In this document: positions 37,756-51,200 of the stretch, in pieces
How positions within the stretch are numbered: the stretch's first letter is position 1
How the letters are laid out: the number at the start of each line of letters is the position of its first letter
Assembly: GCF_028769735.1 (NCBI RefSeq)
Contig: NC_088179.1
Location: 11,313,950-11,377,949 of the forward strand
Length of the DNA stretch: 64,000 bases
Direction: 5' to 3'
From: Zonotrichia leucophrys gambelii
Taxonomy: Eukaryota > Chordata > Aves > Passeriformes > Passerellidae
Translations under genes and position numbers: made by a program
The notes under the pieces: generated by a model
What the model was told of the DNA's origin: nothing
Seen by the model: the letters and a program-made list of their open reading frames with translations, nothing else
Database searches by the model: none

Positions 37756-40279
37756 CCAGATCTGGGGCTCCCCAGTCCCTTCCCGAGCAGGGACACCTGT
37801 GTGAGCACAGAGCACAGCCAGGAACTGCCCTGCCACCTCTGAAGGGAGCCCAAAACCCCTCCCAGAGTCAGGGCACATCAGAAACCAAATCCCTGTGCTA
37901 ACACAAGGAAACCCTTCCAACAGTGAGACAGGGAAATCTGTGCTGGTTTATGCAGATGAAACAATAAGACATGATTTCCTTGACAATGTGATGAATTATG
38001 CCTATTGATCAGAATAAAAAAACATGTAAATGCTGGTGTCATGTTTTAAATCAAGAATAATGAAGGGATAATTTGGGAATTTAGAAATTCTATTTCTTAA
38101 AATTTAACCCCTCACCTGAAGTCTTAAAACGAGAAACTTTCTCTACTGAAAATGATAAATTATTGGAAGGAGATGTTCTCTCTAAGATGAATTATTTGGT
38201 CAAGAGTGACCTTGTTTTGTCCCTGAAGTTTCTAACTGTCCTTTCTAGAGACATGAAAGTCTTTTGAGGCATCACAAAGTATTGTTGATATTTAAGGATC
38301 ACAGTCTATAATGGAAAACACAGGCCCAAGTATATCCAGTCCTAAATTAATTTCTTAATCTTAGTTGAAGTGTTAGTTTTCCATGTAAGAGAACACACAG
38401 CACATAAGAGCAATTCTAAATTATTTTTATGCCAAAATACCTAGATTAAAAATCTTCAGATATACTTCAGAACTAAAACCTGCAGAGTGCTGTGATATGA
38501 TTTCCTTCTTCTTAGCAATACTAGAAAATTTTACCTGGCATATGTTTGTTTACTACCTTGAGATTAAAAATCTTTGTTTAACATGTAAACACCTACTAGT
38601 CATCTTTATTATCACAAATAAGGAGCTCAATCAAACCAACTTCTGTCAAGTCAACAAATCCGTTTTTAGCATCTTTTGAGACTTAATTGCTTTGCATAGC
38701 CAGGGGAAATTAAGTCTCTTTTTGAAATGAGTTCATAATCCTACACAGTGAAGAATTAAATGAAAAATCATGTAGCAAATCTGACAGGAATTTGTTATTT
38801 CATCTTAAGACCAATTTATTGTTGATAACACTAACAACATTTTGTTAAAATTTTCTTTAAAAAAACCAAAATGAGCCCTAGTTATCACAGATAAAATCTT
38901 TACACTGATTATTTTATGCCCCAATATGTATCAGTTCTCTAGGGAGCCATGTTTGAACTGATTTTGGAATGCCAGTGAGCTCTTTACACACTTGAGATTA
39001 TACTTCACTAGCAAATCCTAAAACACAATGAAATATTTTCAGCAGTGTCAACCATTTAATTAATGAAAAACTTATTTCAAAATTCTCTTAAGTCTTTGAG
39101 GAGCTGAAATTTATGGATAAGATTAGTGAACACATGAAACAACTTAGGATATTGGGAATTGATAGCAGAGGGAGCAAGACTGAACATTAAAAAACTCTTG
39201 GATGTGCACAGACTATATAAGCAGAGAAGTAATTAGAAACAATATTAATCAATGACAGTTTGTCACAATAAAAATAGTTTTTCAACTGCAGCTTTAGCTT
39301 TTTCGGCCAAAGGGAAAAGTAATCCTTGTAACTTATTCCTTACAGTGCAAGAGGAGCTTCTGTTTTGTTGATTTTTTTTCCCTCTTGATTGTTCTAGATT
39401 AATCAGTGGTGATTTAATACTCTTATAATCAAAATCAGTGCATTTGTCTTATACATTACTCATCATAAGTCAACATTTGTGAGACTCAATACTCTTGGAC
39501 TGGTAAATGGGAAAAGAAACTAAGCCAGCTGCAAAACCCTATTCATAGCACTATCAAGAAATAGGCTTGGAAATTGTAAGGATGCTTTCATTCCATACGC
39601 AGTTTATTTTCCTAGGTTTTCCTTGTGCTTCCAACTTCTGTGTTTTTCTCTTGCTCTGAGGATAGGCTTCAATCATGTGCTGAATCTTATTAATATGGCT
39701 GGGTGACTGAAGAAGTGGCAGCATATTGGATGTGTGGATTAATTTGAGAACAACAATTTCATGCAGCTTTTACATTAACCTTGCAACAACTGGTTTTGTA
39801 GAAACAAACTGTTTTATACTGTATTTTTAAGCTGTCAGAATGATAAATCACAAGCCCAAAATATTTTGTTAAATATTGAGACTTCATTTAAAGACTGGAA
39901 AAATGTGTAGAACAATATTGCTTTTTCTCATTTCTTTTAAAAGGCAGGGATTTGAAAACTTTATTCCTAAGTCTCTCAGAGAAGCTTCTCAAGGGTAGTT
40001 TTTAAACACTAATGCAGAATTTCACATACATCACAGAATGTTTTCTTTTCTGTCTCCTATAACAGCTCAGCTGAAAATTTTGCAAAAATCCATTGCACCC
40101 TTGAAGATTTTGTATTTTGTCTTAGCAGATAACCTCTAAAAATATCTGTTCACCTTCTCCTTTACTTTGTTCCCACAGCTGCAAATAGCAATGCTTTTAT
40201 TATCTGAGTTATTGACAGTTTCAACATAACAAAACCTGGACAGATCTATGAAAGCTAGGCTAGCTTTGAGATTAGACTG

Positions 40280-40354
40280 TTTTAATTAGAAGGTAGGACT
40301 AGAAGACCTCCAGCCATCCCTCCAAATCCTAATGATTCTGTAATTCTTTGATTC
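40280..40354 (+). mobile_element. Short CR1 LINE 3'-end fragment
   Basis: The stretch GAAGGTAGGACTAGAAGACC TCC, then AATGATTCTGTAATTCTTTG ATTCC, matches the CR1 3' terminus (ggttggactagatgacctcc ... atgattctgtgattctatgattc) with its short ATTCTRTG-type repeats. Only about 75 bp are clear; the LINE sense is plus. Confidence 0.75.
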
Positions 40355-40912
40355 CAAAATTGACTGATTCTGCTTCCCAGAGTTTGCCATTTACTGTAAC
40401 GTTGGGCTTTAAATCTCACATCTGCAAATTCAAGTCAATTTCTTGGTATCTGGTTTTTTGAGTTGTATTTATCCTGAACATTGATATCACATAAACAGTA
40501 TTTCTATGACCAAATTGGAATGCTCCATTCCCCATATCTTTAAAGGGGGTTAGGTCACACATGGATGGGAGGTTGTGATTATTATCTGTGAGGCTCCAGC
40601 AGTTCTCATATCAGCGGGCAACAGGTGGTGTCCTGAAGATCAGAGAGCATTTTCCCAATCTTTTCAGTAACCTTAATTATAAAGTTTGTGATCTCAACCT
40701 AGGAAAACCAGCTACTAAAAACCCACAAGGAATTTCAGGAGCTGACTTGGACTTTGATTGACTTATGATTATCAAAATACCAGGTAAACCAATTTAACAG
40801 CTAAGGGAAGGAAAAAAACCCCAAGAACAGAGACTTAGAACATTTCTATGGCATCTACAGTTCTTATTTACTCTTCTGACTTTTAAAAAAGTAATTTCTT
40901 TGAAATGGTTAC

Positions 40913-41028
40913 CTGGATCTGTGGCAGACATCAGCGATCCAAAAAATAAACAGTCAGTGAAGTGGAATTCCCATTGCTTTAACTGGCCAATGTGTACCAT
41001 AGCCTTCACAAAGCCATACATTATCAAC
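40913..41028 (-). CDS. SLC9A9: SLC9A9 (NHE9) coding exon, about human residues 178-216; first of five in the window
   Basis: This 116-nt exon encodes part of the endosomal Na+/H+ exchanger NHE9, which exchanges lumenal H+ for cytosolic Na+ or K+ and so sets endosome pH. The intron ends CCCTGACAG; the exon starts with the last base of a split Gly codon and reads [10 protein letters not shown], then a loop, then [18 protein letters not shown]. It ends CCA G before GTAACC (intron phase 1). SATDP belongs to the conserved core of the CPA1 exchanger family, in a membrane helix near the ion path. Human NHE9 V176, noted in autism studies, would fall just before this exon. The loop reads QLKQWEF where I recall QLKNGDF in human. 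Paralogues NHE6 and NHE7 differ more in this stretch, so NHE9 is the best call. Reading on past the donor gives an intron-derived tail that is not part of the protein. Confidence 0.95.
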
Positions 41029-44000
41029 CTGTCAGGGCAAGGATAAGACTGGTATTCAGACAGAATATGTAATATCTATGTTTAATTTACAGTATTAAAC
41101 AGGTTCTTATTCTCTTCAGCTTCTTTTCAATGAATGTATCACATGAATACTGAACACAAACTGGTATCATATAAAATGCTATTTCCTGTTCAACTGTCAA
41201 ATATTGTATTGAAATGTCAGAGACAATTCCAAATCAAAGGTCTTCTGGGTAATTTTCATCTGCTGTTAGCAAAGAACAATGGTTTGGGCTGTTTATTTTT
41301 CAAAAGGGAAGATAAGGTAAGCTTAGGAAGACATTATTAAGATGAATTTGTCTAATGTAGAACATTCAAACAAAGGCAGTTCTACTGTCAGCTCTGTGGC
41401 TTGCTCTGTATTTCTAAATGAATTGTGTTATTCTATCAGCTTTTAAATGTTAGCAGCACTCAAAGTTCCACATAAGGTCTCTAAGTGGGCATATTTAACA
41501 ACTCACAGTGACAGTGAGCCAGCAAAGTCACATTTCAAAATGCACTGCTACAGCCTCACTAGTTTCACAGGAAATGTAATCTCTGGTTTATGTAACTAGA
41601 CAGTGCTCTCTGAGATGTGCATTCCAATTAGAATCTTGAAATAACTTGGAAAAAAGAGATGCACTTGTTATTAGAACCTGTTGCAGATTTTTACAGTTAT
41701 TATTCATGTTCAGTCTAGTTAAGAAACCCCATTGCATTCAATGCCTGTTCCATAAACACACAGATTGCCAACTAGGCTCTTCTAACTCCAGGCTCTAAAC
41801 CAATCATTTAAACAAGTCCCATGCATGCCCATCCTAAGCCTGGTTTTGCCCTCAGCTTTCCTCCTAAGGAGCTCCTGAATTCTCATGAGCACCGACCTGA
41901 GGGACAGATAAAGCACAATTAACAAACAGCCTGAGAGTTAATTACAAATGGCTTTCAGACACTGCACCAAGCTCGCTGTGTTGCACAAGGAGAGGAGCAG
42001 AGAGGTGAGCACAGCCTTCCCCAGTGGGCCTGAGTATTTGTGTCTGTATTTACAGAAGTTCTCCAGCAAACAGCTCACCAGCAATCACCCTACACCACTG
42101 TTTGCAGCTCTGTTCTCCTTGATTGATGAGCTCACTTTCTCTCCCTTCCCAAAGAATAATGGCTCAAGACCTTGCAGTGAACTTAGTCCTCTTATCCCCA
42201 GAAAATTTTGTCAGCTCTAAGGAATGAGTCCTTCAAAACCTGACTGTGGTGCTGCTCTCCCAATTTTCAATTGTATCCAAAGCCACAGTAATGGAAGTGA
42301 GCACAGCCAGGTTGTTTAGAAATAATTGCCTAAACCTACTTGCAGTTTAGACCAGAGATACTCTTCTCCCTCATTTAAAAAATATTTTAAAAATAGTAAA
42401 TAAAAGGAAGTTCTTACTATTTGGCAAATTTAGTACAGATAATTCTACATATTTAAAAGATAGATCCCAGTGGATACCTGAGCTCCCAGTGGTAATGATA
42501 CTACACATCATCCAGTAGTACCCAACAGCTGTTCTTGCTGGGACATAAGAAGGAAAGCACGCCCCAAAGACAGCAAGACATGAATCCCAAGGAAATGTTC
42601 TGCACTGATGGTACTACTGCTATTATAAAGTAGAATTGGGGGAAAAAAAAAAAAAGTCTTATTGATTTTTAGAGCTGCTGTCATTTAATTTGACACATTT
42701 AGTATCATTTTAGCAAATTTACACCAAATTTCAGTAAATCAGATTGCTTATTAACCAAATATCCATTTAATATATGTTAAAAAAATTATGAAATTTATAT
42801 TAGTAAGCCATAAATAAATCAAAGCATCAGTGCTCTGAATTTCCTGTGGAATGTTCCTGTCCCATGGGAACATGTTCCCACCCAGGGCTCACTGCTGACA
42901 CAGAGCAGGCTATTGACACCAATAGAGTCAACATAAGAAGCTCTGAATCTGTTGAATAGGATAGCACTTCTATTTCCAATTCCTGTCTGTGAAATCATCT
43001 TTTTCACTAATAGAGAATGCTAAATTCTATTTTTCATTGTTTTAGAATTTCAGAACTGAGATCTTCAGGGCAGTGTAAAGGAAACAGAACTCAAGTGGCA
43101 AATCAGTGTAACTCCAATTTTCAATGTGGCTTTGAAAATCTTAATTTTAAAATAAAACTGCAAAATAATTTTATACACTTTTTGAAAACATTTTTTTTAA
43201 ATCTGTATTGCAAATACCTTGGTAAAATTCTTGCCTCTTAAAATGTGAGATCTTTATATCTGTGTTCTAAATGATCCTTACCTGATAATTTTATAGAGTA
43301 AGACCTACTTTCTGTATAAGCCTGGATTTTGCATTTATACTGTGAACTGTGCATCATTTGGAGCACTGTGTTTACCACAGGAGACAGTGTCCCTTCATTC
43401 TCCCCAGATGGAGCAGTGGGGAGGATTCTGTGGAACAAAAATAATGAGGCACAGAGCTGGGCAAGGACTTAGGAGAGGAGACTTCTGTTGAAAATCTGAG
43501 TCCTCAGAGCTGCTGCCTCAGGTCCCTGCTGCACTTTGATCCACAAAGGAGGTTTTTGGGGGTTTGTCCAGCACTGTGTGTGTCCAGCACATCCTGCTTG
43601 TCTAGGGATCCTCTGGGATTCACAAAGTGATGCATGGCCTGTCTGCAGTGAGAACTGCAGGGGCGTCCTGACTCTCACAAAGCCCAGAGCTGCAGGAAAA
43701 AGAGGCGGCTCCACTTTACAGTCCCTTTCATTCTACTCTGATTGAGCAGGACATGTGAGCCTCAGAGCCAAACCCTGCTTCACCCCATTTATTTTTCCTA
43801 CACTCAGATGCCAAACAGGGTCCCAGCTCCTACAAGCTGTTCCACCTTGCTCATAATGAACCATTATTCATTTAATTAGGCAGCTGGAATGTGCATGGAT
43901 GTGACAGTGGGATGTGGTACCAGGCACCAGGGGTCCTATCCTGGGTGATGGAATTCTGACCTTAAGCCTACACTTTGAAGTCAAATTCTTTTCCCTCTGT

Positions 44001-45216
44001 CCCTTTAGCTTTGTGTGTCTCAAATTCTGCTAGGTGACAAAGCCAAACAATGCAATATTTTTTTGCATCTAGGTATATATGTCTTTTCTAGAAGCTACAT
44101 AGACTCAATACAGAGCAGGGAGTTGATTTGGAATTGTTCTATTTCCTTTTAACTTCTTTTTGTCATGAATAAATCTTCAAATTTAGCTATGAATTTTTGT
44201 GATCAGAAAGCAGATTATCAGAAAGATTATACTTTAGAAACAAACTGCAGCTAAATTGATCAGTAATTAAAAGTTGCTGAAAACTTCTCAGTTGGACATA
44301 GTGATGGTTTGGTTCTTCAGAAAATGTGAATAACTGATTTGTCATAGACTTGGAACTGTCATAAAGTAAGAAAACAGAAGAATAAAATGCAGATTAGCTT
44401 TGCTGCAGGGGCTCTGACATTTTCTACACCCAAACATATTTTTAAAGTCTGGGGAGGAGCCCATCAAGTTAGAGCAAGTATTTTACCACTTCAGCAGGAA
44501 AAGAGGAAAACAGTAATGTAATGTAATGAAACACATGAGAATTCAGAATTTTCCAGATTACACAAGTTTGGCACTCACAAAGTGTTTCATCACTAAAAAA
44601 TGCTACATAGAATGCTGTCATTACACAGTAGAGGAGACACCATATAAATATTTGACTTGCTGAAGTAAGAATCTTCTGGGAAAGTGAACTTTAACCACCA
44701 CAATTTCCAGTATGAACCAGCAAGTAACCCACACAAACCACACAAAATCTCAGCCCAACAACACAAAAACCCCCTTTAAACTGACAAAACTAACAATAAT
44801 AGAAGTAAAGAACCAGAACAAAAACTATTCAAGGCTTTAATTATTCTGAGCATTGGGTTGTCCTTAGATTTTTGAAGCCAGACTGAATTTTGAAGCTTGT
44901 TGGTGTAAAGAAGTGGGGTTGAAGAGTCTCTGTTTGTGCAGGATCCATTTTTTTACTAGCACAGTTCTGCTGTGCTGAGGGAAGGAGTTTGGAAAGCACC
45001 CTGGCTGTCTGTGTACTGCTGGGAGGTTCCAGTGAGTTTGTTTATAAAGCTGCTCTCCAGGAAGGCTTCTCTGGGACTGGGACATCCCTGGACTAGCTGC
45101 AGTTTACATGTAGAGGGGAAAAAAAAGCCATCTCCAAAGGCCTTTAAAGAGTAATTACTACACACAAAACTTTCTAAGTGCTCGGGAAGAGCTTTAGATG
45201 CAGCTCAACAGAAGTC

Positions 45217-45717
45217 TTTTTTTTTTTTTTTTTTTTTTTTTGCCAGTGTTTCCTTTAGTAGCATCTGTTTTAAGGGATCTGAAAACAGAGAGCAGAATTG
45301 CTTTGGGGGTTTTTGGGAAGCTCTTGTCAGAAAGCTCCCAATAGCAAAACCTCTCCTCAGCAAACTGCCAGTGGAGGAGAGATAATTGGTAGTTTTGGAG
45401 CAGAGGAATGTCTGATGCAGAATGGGGAGGCTGCAGGAAAGATGCAAAGGACAGAAGCATTGCAAGCGGTCACAAACAGGATCAGAGCACACTGGGAAGG
45501 GAAAAGATACCAGAGTCTTCAAGACAGGGAGGCTGAAAGGCTGGCAGGAGTTTTGGTCCTCTGGGAGGCCAGGGAAGGCCGTGTGAGTAACAGGCAGTGA
45601 GCACAGCACACCCAACAGGCAGGCAGACAGCAGGGGCTGGGCTGTTCCCAAGGCAGGGCCTGGGAGCAGCACCCCTGGCCTGTGAGACTGCAGGGGTGTC
45701 CAAAAGAACTGCTGGGA
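45217..45717 (-). repeat. T25 run ending a possible processed retrocopy on the minus strand
   Basis: Plus positions 45217-45241 are 25 T, that is, a poly(A) tract on the minus strand. Upstream on that strand lies about 480 bp of richer GC content with a 180-codon open frame running into the A tract. An imperfect direct repeat brackets the segment: GCAGCTCAACAG at 45200-45211 and GCAGCTCTGAACAG at 45718-45731. I do not recognise the sequence, and no AATAAA lies just before the A tract, so this could equally be a simple T-run expansion. Confidence 0.4.
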
Positions 45718-48258
45718 GCAGCTCTGAACAGTGCACAAAGGGGACAAGATGACAGTGCAGAAGGTACCTTAGGTACATGTGAGATGAGACAGATGCAAAT
45801 TGAAAAAAATCCTTTAAATCCCTTGTGGTAAAAAAGGTGTAGTCAGGCAAGAAATCTGTGCTGAGCTTTGCCTCCTAAAAACCCCAGCCACACCTGCAGC
45901 TTGCAGGAGCTGGCATCACAGCACCTATGCCTCTGCAACAGAGCAAACTGAAAAAAATTATGGCAATAAATACATATTGGCAGGTTAGTTTATAGGCTAC
46001 TGCTTCTTTGAAAACTAACTGCATCCTCTCATGCAAACTAAAATGGGGAAACCTACCAGTTCTAAAAGAATCTCCTCCTAATGTAAAGCTCTAGGGGACA
46101 TAAATAGAATGTAACAGAACCTGCTGAGTGAAGATATACAGCACACACACATCCCCTGTATCCTCAATACAGATAGCCCCATCTGCCTGATGATTTTATC
46201 AGCAGTTGTATTTTCTTCAGCTTTGTTATTCATTGCATTATCACTGCTGAATCTCACCATGGGTCTTTATTGTGTTAAAGGTTTTAAAATCATAATTCCA
46301 GGTTTAAAGTGTTTGTGCAATTATGCTGTGTAGCATGGAAGAGACTTGTAATTTACATCCTTCTTGCCAAATATGTTTTCTAGCCTGCAGAGAATTTTTT
46401 ATCTCATAGTCTAACTCCCTAAGGAATTTTGCCCTATCTAGACATGATTATCTTGTAGCTTGAAGCCAGCTGAACATAGCTACAGATTGTAATCATGCAA
46501 GTAAAAGATGAAAAAAATATTTCTTCTTCATATTTCTTCTTTTTCACAAGGAGTAGTGATATTAATAAACCAACAATAGGAAAAGGGGATGATTTTATTC
46601 TCACTTGTATCTGAAGTATCATAGTCATTGACTGATACCATAGTAGAAATAAAAAGTAAGTTTTCAGAATTTAAAATATATGCTGAAAAACACAAATAGT
46701 AGAGGTGAAAATTAAAAATCTGTTTCTTTGTTTTGCTCTTTATGTTTCTAACATACCAATATATTTCTAGAACTTTTCCCACACAATAGAATTCTTCACA
46801 TCAAATGCTCTGGCTGCAGTGCTCCATTATTTCAAATTGCTCTATGTGCTACTACTCCCTTCTTTTAGTTCTCTTTTAAATCAGTTTTGTCACTAGAAAG
46901 GGTAGTATCATGGGCTTTTCTCCAAAAAATCATTTTCTCACTAATCAAAGCAGGAGAAAACCTCACTGAAGTGTGTCAGGTAACAATAAAGCAATAGTAA
47001 CATTACCTAAAGTTATTCTGTATAAATCACACAAGAAGAAAACCCCTCTGGCTACAGAAATAACAGAGATCAGAAAAGAGCCTGGCTTTACAAATCACTG
47101 CATCCCCAGTTACCTGGGGCACAGTGCCTGTCCAAGAGCTGAGCATTAGAGCTCTCACAGAGCTTCAGCAGATCTGACACAGCTCCAGCTACCCTGCTGT
47201 GCTCAGGGAGCCTTGGCTTGGCTTTTCCCAATGGGCACTGCCAAAGATCTATCACAGAGATTTTGGCAGCAGTCACAAATCATCTTCTGCGTGCTTCTTA
47301 CATCACAAGTTGGGATGGGAAGGCTGAATGGAGAGAAACACACTTTACACTGCAGAGATAGGGAAAGAAAGGCTGTGTTCCAGTAACCCTGGGTCCACAG
47401 GGAGCTCCTCAGTCCTGTGCCACTGGAATTTTGGAAAGTGAGGCTGTTCAGAGTTACTCAGTCAAGCAAACAGGTTGTAATGTAAATAAAAAAATCCAGC
47501 CCAGGTTTCTATATCAGTCTATTTGGGGGCCACTGGAAATAGAAAAAGTGAAGATATCTGAAAGAGGCTTCAAAATGGCAGGGCTGTCATGCCCCGTTGT
47601 TTCACTTAAGGGACAACCAAACATGTTTGTGTTCAAGGCTTTAGGACTGGCTTGAACAGGATTATGCAGAAGGCCTGGGTGCTCAGAAAGCCTCAATGTC
47701 TGAGCCTTTGCTTAACTAAAAATATCTTCCTATGGATTTGTCCTCATGAAAGTAAAGAATAGCTACATGTCAGCATGAATTTTATTTTGGTTAGTCTTCT
47801 GTAGTACATTCAGCCATGGGTTGAATTATTGAAATACAGAGATGCTTTCCTTTAAAATGGAAAAAACCATTTTGCCCAGGTTCAAAAGTTCAAGATATAA
47901 TTGTAGATTTTGCTGATAAATGCTAACAGTGTAGCAAAAGTAAGGAGTGAAAAAAAGGGAATAAGGTGTGAACACACATGAGATGAAAGTTAGTTGAGGT
48001 CACCAATCTTCACTGGATACTGTCAATAAGTGGTATTTCATGGTTTTTTTTTTTTAATTCTTATCTATTTTTTCAGCTGACTTTGAAATAGCCCTTACTC
48101 TATTAGAGGTTTACAACAGTGCGCTCCACAGACATACAGCGCAATTCACCACCATTCACGACTGCACGCTATAATTCAATGTATTTTTAATACTTCTCTA
48201 ATGAATATAACACAGCTTCAGGATCCTGTGTTCCTGAGTTCCACTTAAATTAGAGCCA

Positions 48259-48277
48259 TTATGCATTATATGCATAA
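48259..48277. promoter_or_regulatory. Palindromic pair of POU/octamer-like sites
   Basis: TTATGCAT-TAT-ATGCATAA is a perfect 8-bp inverted repeat with a 3-bp spacer. ATGCATAA/TTATGCAT resembles sites bound by POU-domain dimers. It lies in a block (about 48100-48340) with several CpGs in otherwise CpG-poor DNA, which suggests constraint. Function is inferred only. Confidence 0.4.
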
Positions 48278-51200
48278 CAACCTGAACCTCTGCAATGAAA
48301 AACCTGCACTTGATCTCAGAGTGCTGAGTAAAATGTAATAATTACTTGGGTAAATGAGCCATGAAACACTGTCAACTGTACTGTGTCCCAATCATAATGC
48401 CACTTAATATTTTATTGCACTACACAAATTTAAACATTACCTCAAGATTTATTTTACTCAGTGTCATAAATTGAGAGAACCTTTGAAAAGGGGATGAATT
48501 ACTGACAGTGTTACATACATACTTTGAGACAGATATCCTCATGACAGTAAAAATTAAATCTAGAAAAAGCAGACATAAGATCTTCCAGATACAGTAATGT
48601 AAATTATTTTAGAAATTCCTAATTCACTGCTATCCAGAAGGTGGTGGCATTCTAAAAAAATATTAGTGACACAAAGACACTTTCATTAGGAAAAAAGGAC
48701 TGAAGATAGCTAGTTTACAGAGAGAAAAAAAGGCAGTGATTGTATTATCTACTATCTAAATGTAATTAAATGTCTAACTTGGAGTTCTCAGATGACACAA
48801 CTGTTGTCACATCCTGAGCTAACACACAAAGTCACTCAGGGCTGGGTAAATTGGGTTCACTGGTTAATTGGCTCCTTCAGTCAGTCAGCAATGAATTCAC
48901 TTCACCAATCACATACTCCAATGATTACCATAATTCTGGCAATCAGAACATGTAAGGTTTTGCTTTACCTACAAGAAGTCAACATTCTGAAGAATTTAGT
49001 CTGGTCTAAACATTTAGGGTTTTTTAAGTTCAAGAAAACCTGTTGCAGCTCAGAAAATTGCCTCCAATACGAGAAGTTTCTCTGTAGTTCTCAGCTGAGT
49101 GGGTGCTTTGTATTCTGAAATGTTAAGACCCCTAATCCCATCCCATTATCAACATAAATGTCTGACTTCAATATTAAAGACTCTGCTAAATCCATGGCTT
49201 TAACCACATCTGATAGCACTAAGTGTCTCAGATTAGCTGTGGACCCAGAACAAAACTTTGTATCTGTTTTCTTCACCTTTGAAGCTTCAAATGTGCCAAC
49301 ATTTAATATCACTGTGTATCACCTTATTATTATATTGACAGAGGGGTATATGAGGATAATTTTATCTTTTCAACCTCAGGAATATTGTATGTGTGAAGAA
49401 AACTCTATGAGCTTTCTTCAGAACATCACATGACAGAAAAATCCTACTTTCAGAAATAGTTTTCAGGACAGTCAAGAATGTTAATATAAAGACCTGTCTA
49501 TGGAAAGTCCTCAAACCTTTGAGATCTGAGTGATTAAAGGAAAAAAACAAGCCTGATCCAGGAGAAATTCACAAGAAAACTATTTTGAGTCAAGAAAGTG
49601 AGAGCCAATAATATTTTGAACTCCCTCTCCAAGTATATAAACATTGCTGCATCCTAAGCTGCTATCAATCTGTGTTAAAGGCAGACCCATGCTTCTGATT
49701 ATTATTCATGCTGAACTAATTAATGAATAATTCAGCTATTCTCTAAATTTCAGAATGAACTCCTCCAAAGATTCTAAAACAGCAACACATTTGAAACTAC
49801 AGTGTAAGTATTGAATTTTACACATAAAACAAGAAAATATTTTCATTTAATATTTCATATCAAAATACATAAACCCCATGATCTCATTTGCAAGGAACTT
49901 CTACAATAGGTTTTCACTGCAGCACCTGATGTTTCCTTTAAATTAGCTTGTATTATCATTAAAAGGTAATTAGGAGCAGTTTGTGATTTCAGAATAATGT
50001 AAATTGGATTAGAGAATAGCCTGCTGTAAAATAGGGCATGAAATGAACTATAAAGAAAAATGTTTGAAACAGTTTTAGCATTTTTATTGGATTAGCTCAG
50101 TCAAATAGTGGTACAAGTAGCTCAAGAACAAAGAAAAGAGGAATTCATACCTGCATTATAAATGAAGATTGCCAGGTACCCTTGGCAGGCATTTAAGTTA
50201 GTGCAGTTTTCAAATGTAAAATTTATTGTTTGATGAAAAAGTTAAATGTGTTTAGGACAGAAAGGGATATTGCCAAGGCTTGAGAGTTTCCAGGTGCCTA
50301 CCTGGGCTTGGTTCTGTCTCCCTTAGAAATAAGGAACACTTTGGAATATCAACCAACTTTAAAACACTGCAGTTCTACATTTCTAAATTAGGGTGTGGTT
50401 ACATCTTGGGATTTGGATCTTGTGCCTCAGTAATTGAAATCTAAAATTGAGACCTCTGAAAATGTGAGAATTTCTGTAACTGTATAGACAGGAAAAGAAA
50501 CACATCCAACTATTAACAAACATTTCAAGTTTGGGTTTATTTTTAAGCAGAATCCTTGCTCTGATGAACAAAGATGGAGGTGTAAATAAAATGTCCTGTA
50601 CCCAGGCTAGCTGCTGTTTCTAGGGATGTAAGAGTATTGATGTGCAACGATGGTCATTGCTCAATGAAAACAGGTTTTTCTGGCTGGGAAAGAAAAATGA
50701 ACTGATAGACAGGCTTGCAGGTAGGCCTAAAGTGACATGAAACTACTGTGATGAACTTTCAGAAACAGAAACCTTCCAAGCCAATAAATAACTTCTCAGG
50801 GTGGAAGTATTTGTGGTGATATGATTCAGAATGAATCAGCAGCTTCGAAACATGAGCTTCAAAACATTTACCCTGTGGCAAGCAGGTTATCTCCTGCTTA
50901 TACAGTTATCTTTAACTGGTGTGCCAGATAGAAATGGTTTTTAATACAGTAAGAGTGGGAGCAGGGTCCCCCAGAAGCCTACTATTGTGCTACTGTATTT
51001 TTATTTTAAACACTCTTACTAATAGGTTTGTGGCTTCTGAAGCTGTAATAATGAGTTTTACAAGTATCAGTGCCCTACAGAGGAGTCTGCTGTCTTGTGG
51101 GAGCCCCCACCAGACTGAATCACATGGATTCACTGCCAGTAGAACACAAATATTTCAGTCAGCTCCTTCACACAGTGGTGTTGGTTCTTCTCCATAGCAC

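Larger units (their letters stand above)
32651..40912 (-). other. SLC9A9 intron, 8,262 bp
   Basis: The intron starts GTAACC at 40912 and ends CCATGCAG at 32651. It contains an old CR1 fragment (about 35030-35710), the composite minisatellite at 37442-37755 and a short CR1 3' end (about 40280-40354). The stretch 38000-40200 is plain AT-rich DNA in which I see nothing definite. Confidence 0.9.

Noticed and set aside
37226..37920. ORFs of 109-121 codons on both strands
   Set aside because: They run through the minisatellite whose 27-bp period keeps frames open; no protein family is seen.
43238..43438. Minus-strand frame followed by a GTAAGG donor-like site, considered as an upstream SLC9A9 exon
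   Set aside because: The translation does not match any NHE9 segment and no joined phase can be made with the exon at 41028.
45205..45747. 180-codon minus-strand ORF as a protein gene
   Set aside because: It ends in a poly-Lys tract translated from the A25 run, and nothing in it is recognisable.
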